DNA of 6,404 bases. Origin: CAITYL01 sp041651315 (GTDB taxonomy: Bacteria; Verrucomicrobiota; Lentisphaeria; Oligosphaerales; CAITYL01). The position numbers and the translations under genes were made by a program. This document shows positions 1-4,851 of the stretch, one piece after another; within the stretch, counting starts at the first letter, position 1, and every line of letters starts with the position of its first letter. Where the stretch lies: assembly GCA_041651315.1 (NCBI GenBank), contig JBAZJM010000268.1:1-6404 (forward strand). The letters run 5' to 3'. The notes below the pieces were generated by a model, which saw only the letters and a list, made by a program, of their open reading frames with translations, ran no database searches and was not told the DNA's origin.

Positions 1-168
1 GGCGCGGATCAGTTTGACATCGGAGAAGCAGAGGCCGATGGCGTCGATGCGCACCAGCAGTTCGTCGGCCTTGGGGTGCGGCACGGGCCGGTCACAGGGC
101 TGGTGATCCTGGCCGAGGGCGTCGAAGCCTTTGCCAAAGAGGGGCCAGCAGAGCATGCGAGCGTTCAT
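1..168 (-). CDS. Zinc-type medium-chain alcohol/polyol dehydrogenase, N-terminal fragment
   Basis: This is a partial gene of 56 codons. It starts at the ATG at 168-166 and runs off the left edge. The readable protein begins MNARMLCWPLFGKGF and ends in a segment reading VRIDAIGLCFSDVKLIRA. The Cys-x-Ser-Asp pattern (C47, S49, D50) after a V-x-(I/V)-x-A-x-G-L strand is the usual place for the first catalytic-zinc cysteine in medium-chain dehydrogenases. The wording 'GLCFSDVK' resembles the sorbitol / L-sorbose-1-phosphate reductase-like branch. Such enzymes oxidise a secondary alcohol of a sugar or polyol with NAD(P). The Rossmann domain and remaining zinc ligands lie outside the window, so cofactor and substrate cannot be judged. 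The ribosome binding site is weak. The Met at codon 5 is an alternative start. The gene is divergent from the creatininase-like gene across about 600 bp. Family assignment is fairly secure; substrate is unknown. Confidence 0.8.
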   Translation of the reverse strand, partial: MNARMLCWPLFGKGFDALGQDHQPCDRPVPHPKADELLVRIDAIGLCFSDVKLIRA

Positions 169-290
169 AATGTTTAAATCGTCCGGGCCGGGGTTGCCAC
201 AGTGGTTTTAAGGGGGGCCGGCGCGAAGGGGTACCATATCCGCTGCCGGGCGATTTTCTATGGGGAATGCCGGCGGCCCCCAGGGGAAGG
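169..290. other. Upstream region of the leftward dehydrogenase gene, nothing recognisable
   Basis: This is the leader of the minus-strand dehydrogenase. I see no clear -35/-10 pair on the minus strand and no strong Shine-Dalgarno. The only structure is a tiny CCAC-A-GTGG palindrome near 196-204 and some G/C-rich runs. A promoter for the leftward gene probably lies here or further upstream within the repeats, but I cannot place it. Confidence 0.3.
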
Positions 291-316
291 TTAGCCCGGA
301 TTATTCATGAACAACG
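291..316 (+). repeat. Solitary copy of the transposon-end-like repeat
   Basis: The 25 bases from 292 match the left end of the element at 4609-4633 in 23 positions (core GGATTATTCATGAACAACG here, GGATGATTCATGAACAACG there). The orientation is the same as the left end. No inverted partner is visible between here and the creatininase gene, so this looks like a solo or decayed end rather than an intact element. The sequence to its right (343-562) is itself repeat-like and could be the remains of the interior. Confidence 0.6.
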
Positions 317-342
317 AGATTCACGCAACCGTTTTACCAGCA

Positions 343-407
343 AAAGACAGCGTAGGACGCAAAGGGAGAGACCCAAACCATCCTTCGCTTCCTTCTGTTA
401 AAATCCA
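343..407 (-). repeat. Purine/pyrimidine-skewed repeat-like segment
   Basis: Read on the minus strand this segment runs from AACAGAAGGAAGCGAAGG to CCCTTTGCGTCCTACGC. It has internal near-repeats (GAAGGAAGCGAAGG) and no coding potential. Its wording resembles a repeat type I have met scattered in environmental bacterial genomes (forms like 'AACAGAAGG(T/A)AACGAAGG' and 'CTTTGCGTCCTTTGC'), but this is recollection and was not checked. Only one copy exists in this window. Confidence 0.35.
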
Positions 408-445
408 ATCAGCTCTGAGCTTGTCGCCCGGCGGGACGTCGCCAC

Positions 446-562
446 CACGCTGAAGCGTGAACTCAAACGGCCTGCGCCCCGTGTTTGAGTCCAGCCTTCA
501 GGCTGTCTTCGGAGGGCGGCGGCTGCCCACACCGCCCTCCTATCGGCCGGCTGCGACGGCCG
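446..562. repeat. Run of five closely packed hairpin-forming palindromes
   Basis: Five interrupted palindromes follow one another with almost no spacing. 446-459 is CACGCT-GA-AGCGTG. 461-490 has arms ACTCAAAC and GTTTGAGT. 492-505 is CAGCCT-TC-AGGCTG. 511-540 has arms GGAGGGCGG and CCGCCCTCC with a 12-nt spacer. 544-562 has arms CGGCC and GGCCG. All arms listed are perfect. Open frames through here are short and skewed and look like spurious readings of the repeats. The array may fold in RNA or cruciform DNA. It sits upstream of the probable promoter at 686-714, so it would not be in the leader of the plus-strand operon. Confidence 0.6.
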
Positions 563-685
563 CTCCCCAAAGCCCCGCCATCCGAAGCCGTGCACGCAAG
601 TAAACGGTCATTACACACCGGTCAGAATCTTATGAAATTGGCCGCAAAAAGTCACATTGGGGTTATTAATGTCATATCCGAAGTA

Positions 686-714
686 TTGTTTGTGCATGGC
701 CTTGGGGGTATACT
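686..714 (+). promoter_or_regulatory. Probable sigma70-type promoter for the 773-4526 genes
   Basis: TTGTTT at 686-691 and TATACT at 709-714 are separated by exactly 17 bp. The -10 matches the consensus in 5 of 6 positions, while the -35 is weaker. The surrounding 600-760 stretch is clearly AT-richer than the genes. Transcription would start near 721, giving a leader of about 50 nt before the ATG at 773. Confidence 0.5.
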
Positions 715-760
715 TTTTTAATCAGAATCTCAATGAGGTGTTCTTACCCTCACCGTTTAA

Positions 761-764
761 AGGA
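761..764 (+). promoter_or_regulatory. Ribosome binding site of the creatininase-family gene
   Basis: AGGA within AAAGGAAAA lies 8 nt before the ATG at 773. It is the best Shine-Dalgarno in the window for this frame and fixes the start. Confidence 0.6.
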
Positions 765-772
765 AAACTGCC

Positions 773-1489
773 ATGGCCGCCTGGGGCTATTTTGAGGAGT
801 TGAATCCGCGGTCGTTGGGCATCATTCTGAAGCGGGCGCCCGTCGCCTATATCCCGATCGGCGCTTACGAATGGCATGCCGGCGCCCTGCCGTTCGGGAC
901 CGATACCTACCGGGTCCGGAACGTGGCCGCCGCGGTGGCCCGAAAGATGGGGGGCGTGGTGCTGCCGTCGGTTTGGGGGACGGATATCGTCCGGGAAAGC
1001 CAGGGCCGGACCTGGTGGGGGATGGAGACCTTTGTGGAGACTCCGCTTTCCGGCAATGCCTGCATGCTGTCTGCGGCGACCTTCCGGCGGGTGCTGGACG
1101 ACATGATCCAATCCTGCGTCCACCTGGGATTCCGCCAGGTCCTGCTGCTGACCGGGCACGGTGCCAAGAATCAGATCACGCTGATGCAACAGGCGGCCAA
1201 ACGCGCCAACCGGCGCGGGGAAATCCGGGCGCATTATGTGGATTTCTGGAAGATCTATCATGCCGGTCCGGACACCGAGCAGCACGGCGGCGCGGCGGAG
1301 ATCGCAGAGATGCAGGTCTTGCAACCGCACCTGGTGGATGTGCGCCGGTTTGCCGCGACTGCCGTTGAACAGGCCACCGGCCTGGACAAGCGGCAACTGC
1401 GGCTGGCCGACCCGGCCTTCGGGCGGCAACTGCTGGGGGGCCAGGTGCGGGATATCATCGCCGAAATGAAGGCGGTGTGGGGCGCCTGA
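773..1489 (+). CDS. Creatininase-family metal-dependent amidohydrolase
   Basis: A 238-residue cytoplasmic protein with no signal peptide, of normal length for the creatininase superfamily. Members use a two-metal site to hydrolyse cyclic amides or related rings: creatinine, formamide precursors of flavin/mycofactocin pathways, and 3-dehydro-scyllo-inosose in inositol catabolism. The family landmarks are in order. PIGAYEWHAG (residues 28-37) gives ligands E33 and H35. GTD (42-44) gives D44. LTGHG (126-130) gives H129. HGGAAE (171-176) corresponds to the usual H-A-G-x-x-E and gives E176. One oddity is that the usual N-G-H-G-G-N loop reads T-G-H-G-A-K-N here, so the asparagine three places after the histidine is replaced by lysine. 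This suggests a substrate different from that of the well-studied members. It is the first gene of a three-gene plus-strand series, with a good ribosome binding site. True creatinine hydrolysis is unlikely from context. The family call is firm; the reaction is unknown. Confidence 0.85.
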   Translation: MAAWGYFEELNPRSLGIILKRAPVAYIPIGAYEWHAGALPFGTDTYRVRNVAAAVARKMGGVVLPSVWGTDIVRESQGRTWWGMETFVETPLSGNACMLSAATFRRVLDDMIQSCVHLGFRQVLLLTGHGAKNQITLMQQAAKRANRRGEIRAHYVDFWKIYHAGPDTEQHGGAAEIAEMQVLQPHLVDVRRFAATAVEQATGLDKRQLRLADPAFGRQLLGGQVRDIIAEMKAVWGA

Positions 1490-1540
1490 CCGCTGGTGGT
1501 GTATAGGATTTGGACTCTTGGGAGCATTGAGACACGCAAT

Positions 1541-3136
1541 ATGAACGACGCATTGGTCAAGCAGCTGGGCGCACTGGCCCAGGATGAACTGGCCCGGGAT
1601 GCCGGCATGGCGCTGCGGGTGGATTTCGGCGACGCGTTCTGGAACGCGCTCTTTTATGGCACGTTGAAGAGCTTTGTGGACCGGGTGGACTCGTCCGGGT
1701 TCTGCCAGACCAGTTATGGCGAGGAAAACAACGTCAAATCCTACGGCCGCACGCACTATCCGCGGGACACCGCCGAGGCGGCCCGGGCGCTGGCGGACTG
1801 CGGCTTTGCCGGGCTGGCCCAGCGCATTCTGCAATTTTCTTTGGAACATATTCCGGCCGGCCAGTATTATGTGCCGCATGTCTATAACGCGGACGGTTCG
1901 GTTCACGCCAACACGATTCAGGTCGACACGCCGGCCCATTTGGCCCACGCCCTCAAGCGCTGCCTGGAAGTGGCCGGCCCCACGGAGCCGCTCCGCACCC
2001 TGTGGCGCCGGCTTGACCGGATCATGACGGAAACCTGGGCGTGCCATTTCCATCCAGAACTGAACCTCCTGGATGCGGGCAATTACAACGAGCAGGGGTT
2101 CGGGGGCAGTTCGGAACCCATTTGTGATCTGTTCACCAATGCCGCCATGCTGTCCGCCATGCGGGCGATGGCCTGGATGGCCGGACAGTTGGGGGAAGCC
2201 GGAAACGCAACGACTTATCAGGAGCATGCGGACTGCCTGGCCAAGGGCTTGGGCGGCACGCTGTACGATGCGGAACGGAAGACCTACTACGTCAAGCACG
2301 ACCTGAACACCGGCCGCAAGACCCGCGAGACCCATTGGATGAGCCTGTATGCCGCGCGGTGGTGCGCGGATGATCCGGCGGCCTGGGAACAGGCGTTCGA
2401 AACCCTCCGGGAGCAGACGACGCTCACCTGGGACCGCTGGAACATCATCACCAGCGATGCCGGCAAACAGGTCATTTTCGGCAAAACCTTTGCCTGGACC
2501 TTGGCGTACCTGGCCAAAACGGGACGGTTTACGGCGTTGTCGGAACATCTGGACTTTTGCCGGGGCACGATCCGCCGGCCGGTGAACATTTACCCGGAAC
2601 AATGGCTGTACGCCTATCCCCAGCCGATGGTGGAATACCACAAGTGGTTTTTCTCCCATTACAAGGAGGTGTGGACGCCCTACAGCGAAAATCCCGAAGG
2701 CGACTACACCGTCGACAGCGGCAATTGCGAGCAGGCCGCGGTGTTCCTGATCCATTTGGTGGAAGACCTGCTCGGCGTCAAATGGGACGGGGCACAGCTC
2801 CAGTTGTGGCCGAAACTGCCGTTCGATTTCCCCTCGGTGCGGGTGGAGAAGGTGCCGGTGGCCAATGCCGGTGCGGGGGCGGTGACGGTCTCGTATCATT
2901 TGGTGCGCACCCCCGGCATTCTTGACTTGCGGGTGCGCCTGGAGGGGGCGGCATGTCCGCTGGCGGTCACCGTGCCCATGCCCGCGTCGCCGACCAAGCT
3001 GCAAGCCACGGTTAACGGGGTGGTGGTGCCGGCCGAACTTGCGCCATGCCGCGATGTGACCTGGGTGTCGCTGGCGGCGGCCCACTGCCAGGCGGATGCC
3101 GCCGGCGACTGCCGGATCGCGATCACGACGTCATAA
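1541..3136 (+). CDS. Six-hairpin (alpha/alpha)6 glycosidase-like protein
   Basis: 531 residues from the ATG at 1541. An in-frame GTG at 1496, 6 bp after the upstream stop, would add 15 residues, but they look unlike protein and neither start has a good ribosome binding site, so the choice is uncertain. There is no signal peptide, so it is probably cytoplasmic. Residues about 25-415 are helix-rich with aromatic motifs typical of six-hairpin glycosidases (GH15/63/78-type folds): HYPRDTAEAARAL (72-84), GGSSEPICDLFTNA (188-201), YPEQWLYAYPQP (351-362) and DSGNCEQAAVFLIHLVEDLLG (392-412, split here only for naming). Residues about 415-531 are beta-rich and look like the C-terminal sandwich seen in GH78-like enzymes. 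E192 and E397 are plausible catalytic acids, but this is a guess. I cannot assign a GH family, and the protein could be a distant amylo-alpha-1,6-glucosidase or rhamnosidase relative. It lies 51 bp after the creatininase-family gene on the same strand, so it is probably co-transcribed. Confidence 0.7.
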   Translation: MNDALVKQLGALAQDELARDAGMALRVDFGDAFWNALFYGTLKSFVDRVDSSGFCQTSYGEENNVKSYGRTHYPRDTAEAARALADCGFAGLAQRILQFSLEHIPAGQYYVPHVYNADGSVHANTIQVDTPAHLAHALKRCLEVAGPTEPLRTLWRRLDRIMTETWACHFHPELNLLDAGNYNEQGFGGSSEPICDLFTNAAMLSAMRAMAWMAGQLGEAGNATTYQEHADCLAKGLGGTLYDAERKTYYVKHDLNTGRKTRETHWMSLYAARWCADDPAAWEQAFETLREQTTLTWDRWNIITSDAGKQVIFGKTFAWTLAYLAKTGRFTALSEHLDFCRGTIRRPVNIYPEQWLYAYPQPMVEYHKWFFSHYKEVWTPYSENPEGDYTVDSGNCEQAAVFLIHLVEDLLGVKWDGAQLQLWPKLPFDFPSVRVEKVPVANAGAGAVTVSYHLVRTPGILDLRVRLEGAACPLAVTVPMPASPTKLQATVNGVVVPAELAPCRDVTWVSLAAAHCQADAAGDCRIAITTS

Positions 3137-3183
3137 TTCCAATAAAATTTCAAATTGGAATCAATTTGAAGTGTGATTGGAAT
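3137..3183 (+). promoter_or_regulatory. Overlapping palindromes, candidate operator/promoter before the oxidoreductase gene
   Basis: This AT-rich spacer, between GC-rich genes, holds TTCAAATT (3149-3156) and AATTTGAA (3163-3170), a perfect 8-bp inverted repeat with a 6-bp centre. Overlapping it is a second pair, TTCCAAT (3137-3143) and ATTGGAA (3154-3160). ATTGGAAT then recurs directly at 3176-3183, 22 bp after 3154, about two helical turns. A weak promoter reading is TTGGAA (3155-3160), 17 bp, TGGAAT (3178-3183). No T-run follows, so it is not a typical terminator. A repressor or activator site controlling the gene at 3225 is the likeliest reading. Confidence 0.4.
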
Positions 3184-3224
3184 AAGCTGGCTGTTATGGC
3201 TGATTGATAAGGGAAGAGTGACCC

Positions 3225-4526
3225 GTGTTTGAACGATCTTACGACGTGGTGGTGGTGGGCGGCGGGCCGAGCGGTTTTGCGGCCGCGGTGGCCAGTGCGC
3301 GGGCAGGCGCCAAAACCGCCTTGGTGGAACGGTATGGCTTTTGCGGCGGCAGCGCGGTGGCGGCGGGGGTCAGCGTTTACATCAATCAGCCCGCCGGCGA
3401 CCGCAATCTTGGCGGCGCGGTCTATACGGAAATGGCCGAAGCCCTGATCCGTGCCGGCGGCGCCTATGGCGTGGATGCGCGCCGGTCGTGGCTGGCGGTC
3501 AATGCCGAAGATCTCAAAGTGTTGTGCGACCAATGGCTTGTGGCGGCAGGCGTGGACCTCTATTACCATGTGTTGCTGGCCCGGGTTGCGCGGTCAGGTC
3601 CGGCCATCACCACCGTGGTTGGCCTGGGCAAATCCGGGCAGGAATATGCGCTGTCCGGCCGGCTGTTTGTCGATGCCACCGGTGACGCGGACCTGGCCCG
3701 GTTGGCCGGGGTGCCGACGCAGGCGGGGCGCCCGGAAGACGGCCAATGCCAGCCGATGACCACGGTTTTTCGCGTCGGCCCGGTCAACGTCGCCCAGGCC
3801 GGCCAGGCGGGGGCGGAACTGATCGAGGGCAAGTACTTATGGTGGGGAAGCGGGCATGCATCCCTGCACCAACTCACTCAACAGGCCAGGGCAAAAGGGG
3901 ATTGGCCGATCCCCAAGGATTGTTTTGCCCTGATGTGGTCGGATCCGCGCTGTCCGGAGGTGGTGACGGTCAATGGCACCCGTGTCTCCGGCTTTGACGG
4001 CGCCGATTCGGTGGAGCTTGGCCGGGCCGAGGTGCAGGGCCGGCTTCAGGCGCAGGGAGCGGTCCGGTTCATGCGGCACTATCTGCCGGGGTTTGGCCAG
4101 GCGGCCCTGCTGGGGACGGGACCGCAGATCGGCGTGCGCGAAACGCGGCGGATTGCCGGCCTTTATACCTTGACCCATGAAGATGTTTTGAGGGCCCGAA
4201 GCTTTGACGACCAAATTGCCGAGGGCGCCTATGAAATTGATGTGCACACGCCGAACTCGGACGGCGCGACGTTTGAGGCCGTGCCGCCGGGCTGCGCCTA
4301 TGGCATCCCCTACCGCTGCCTGCTGCCGTGCGAAGTCCGCAACCTGCTGGTGCCTGGGCGCGCCCTCAGCGCCACGCACCTGGCGGCGGGGTCGTTGCGG
4401 GTGATGCCCATTTGCATGACAACCGGCGAAGCCGCCGGCCGCGCCGCGGCGCTGGCGTGCCACCATGGGAATGATGCCCACCGGATTCCGGTGGGCGACC
4501 TGCAGGTGTCCCTGAGGCACCACTGA
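3225..4526 (+). CDS. FAD-dependent oxidoreductase (PF12831-like)
   Basis: 433 residues from a GTG start, with AAGGGAAGAG about 7-16 nt upstream acting as ribosome binding site. The N-terminus YDVVVVGGGPSGFAAAVASA has the dinucleotide-binding G-x-G-x-x-G (G12, G14, G17), and E35 in TALVE is placed to bind the FAD ribose. VDATGDADLARLAG (149-162) is the second FAD-contact motif. GVRETRRI (303-310) and NLLVPGRALSATHLAAGS (373-390) with the GEAAGRAAALA helix (401-411) complete the C-terminal FAD cap. This architecture matches the 'FAD-dependent oxidoreductase' family common near glycosidases and sulfatases in polysaccharide degraders. Substrates of that family are mostly undefined. A cysteine (C40) sits in the GFCGGSA loop after the first strand-helix unit, where GG-x-(A/S)-T is more common. 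There is no signal peptide, so it is cytoplasmic. It is last in the three-gene plus-strand series and may have its own promoter. A perfect 21-bp palindrome lies inside its 3' end (4476-4496). Confidence 0.85.
   Translation: MFERSYDVVVVGGGPSGFAAAVASARAGAKTALVERYGFCGGSAVAAGVSVYINQPAGDRNLGGAVYTEMAEALIRAGGAYGVDARRSWLAVNAEDLKVLCDQWLVAAGVDLYYHVLLARVARSGPAITTVVGLGKSGQEYALSGRLFVDATGDADLARLAGVPTQAGRPEDGQCQPMTTVFRVGPVNVAQAGQAGAELIEGKYLWWGSGHASLHQLTQQARAKGDWPIPKDCFALMWSDPRCPEVVTVNGTRVSGFDGADSVELGRAEVQGRLQAQGAVRFMRHYLPGFGQAALLGTGPQIGVRETRRIAGLYTLTHEDVLRARSFDDQIAEGAYEIDVHTPNSDGATFEAVPPGCAYGIPYRCLLPCEVRNLLVPGRALSATHLAAGSLRVMPICMTTGEAAGRAAALACHHGNDAHRIPVGDLQVSLRHH
4476..4496. repeat. Perfect 21-bp palindrome inside the end of the oxidoreductase gene
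   Basis: Arms GCCCACCGGA (4476-4485) and TCCGGTGGGC (4487-4496) flank a single T. In RNA it would fold as an 8-bp GC-rich stem with a GATTC loop, about 30 nt before the stop codon. There is no following T-run. The coding frame passes through it intact. Confidence 0.6.
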
Positions 4527-4607
4527 CGCCGCCCGGAAATGGGCATGGCAAATCGGGGGGACCATGAGACCCGGTCGCGGGTGGTTTCCGCCGGCGTCCC
4601 AACGGTT

Positions 4608-4628
4608 CTAGCCTGGATGATTCATGAA
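4608..4628 (+). repeat. Left terminal inverted repeat of the MITE-like element
   Basis: It pairs with 4816-4836 with one mismatch (G versus T at the position after GGAT). It continues into CAACG as does the solo copy at 291-316. Confidence 0.65.
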
Positions 4629-4697
4629 CAACGTGGCATAGGCATCTTGCCTGCGTACATGATATTCCCCGCCCCGTCTGCCATGGCAGCCCCCCTC

Positions 4698-4764
4698 CAC
4701 GGGCGACACGCCCGTGCCTACAGGAACTTATTTCCTTCCTGTAGGCGCGGGTTTGCACCCCGCG
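4698..4764. repeat. Three directly abutting hairpins (cloverleaf-like) at the centre of the element
   Basis: 4698-4716 is CACGGGCG-ACA-CGCCCGTG. 4717-4745 has arms CCTACAGGAA and TTCCTGTAGG with a 9-nt loop. 4746-4764 has arms CGCGGG and CCCGCG with a 7-nt loop. All arms are perfect and no base separates the hairpins. The outer two are related units in opposite orientation: each reads GTAGGC(A/G)CGGG outward from the centre. The central hairpin might terminate transcription from both convergent genes, but there is no T-run after the stem. Confidence 0.6.
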
Positions 4765-4815
4765 AAGATTCTCAGCCTGTCTGGCAGGAATGCCTGTCCC
4801 ACGTTCGTGCCGGCC

Positions 4816-4836
4816 TTCATGAATAATCCAGGCTAG
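4816..4836 (-). repeat. Right terminal inverted repeat of the MITE-like element
   Basis: It is the inverted copy of 4608-4628 (20 of 21 positions), followed immediately by GGTT. It ends 15 bp before the stop codon of the minus-strand GH42-like gene. Confidence 0.65.
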
Positions 4837-4851
4837 GGTTCGCGGCCGGCC

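Larger units (their letters stand above)
4608..4836. mobile_element. MITE-like element with 21-bp terminal inverted repeats
   Basis: The left end (4608-4628) and the right end (4816-4836, inverted) agree at 20 of 21 positions; the left one reads C then TAGCCTGGATGATTCATGAA. GGTT directly flanks both sides (4604-4607 and 4837-4840), which could be a 4-bp target-site duplication, though four bases can match by chance. The interior is nearly mirror-symmetric. Next to each end is an AACGTGG-x3-AGGCAT segment (4630-4653; inverted at 4781-4805), then hairpins, then a central inverted repeat. There is no transposase gene, so it would be non-autonomous. It sits between the convergent stops of the oxidoreductase and the GH42-like gene, a harmless place to insert. 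The end sequence recurs at 291-316. I do not recognise the transposase family for certain. Confidence 0.55.

Noticed and set aside
398..721. Short frames on both strands in the left intergenic region (398-595 minus, 485-721 plus)
   Set aside because: They read through the hairpin array and promoter, have no ribosome binding site that I can see, and have no recognisable protein motif.
169..772. CRISPR array, tRNA or riboswitch in the long intergenic region
   Set aside because: The repeats are all different from one another, with no regular spacing. No acceptor/T-arm pattern of a tRNA and no known riboswitch core was recognised.
1496..1540. GTG at 1496 as start of the glycosidase-like gene
   Set aside because: The added 15 residues do not look like a conserved N-terminus and there is no Shine-Dalgarno before it. 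The ATG at 1541 is also weakly supported, so this is a preference, not proof.
722..3085. A 787-codon open frame on the minus strand, opposite the creatininase-family and glycosidase genes
   Set aside because: It spans two well-supported plus-strand genes. Its product is rich in Arg, Pro, His and Gly with no recognisable domain, as expected from the antisense of GC-rich codons. The plus-strand frames have family motifs and it has none.
3837..4565. A 242-codon minus-strand frame opposite the oxidoreductase gene
   Set aside because: It is a shadow of the plus-strand gene: skewed composition, no motif, no ribosome binding site seen.
4717..4745. The central hairpin as a classic intrinsic terminator
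   Set aside because: The stem is strong, but no run of T follows on either strand; the T-rich bases are in the loop. A terminator role remains possible but is not shown.
4539..4826. A 95-codon plus-strand frame across the MITE-like element
   Set aside because: It runs through the terminal inverted repeat and hairpins, and its composition reflects the repeats rather than a protein.
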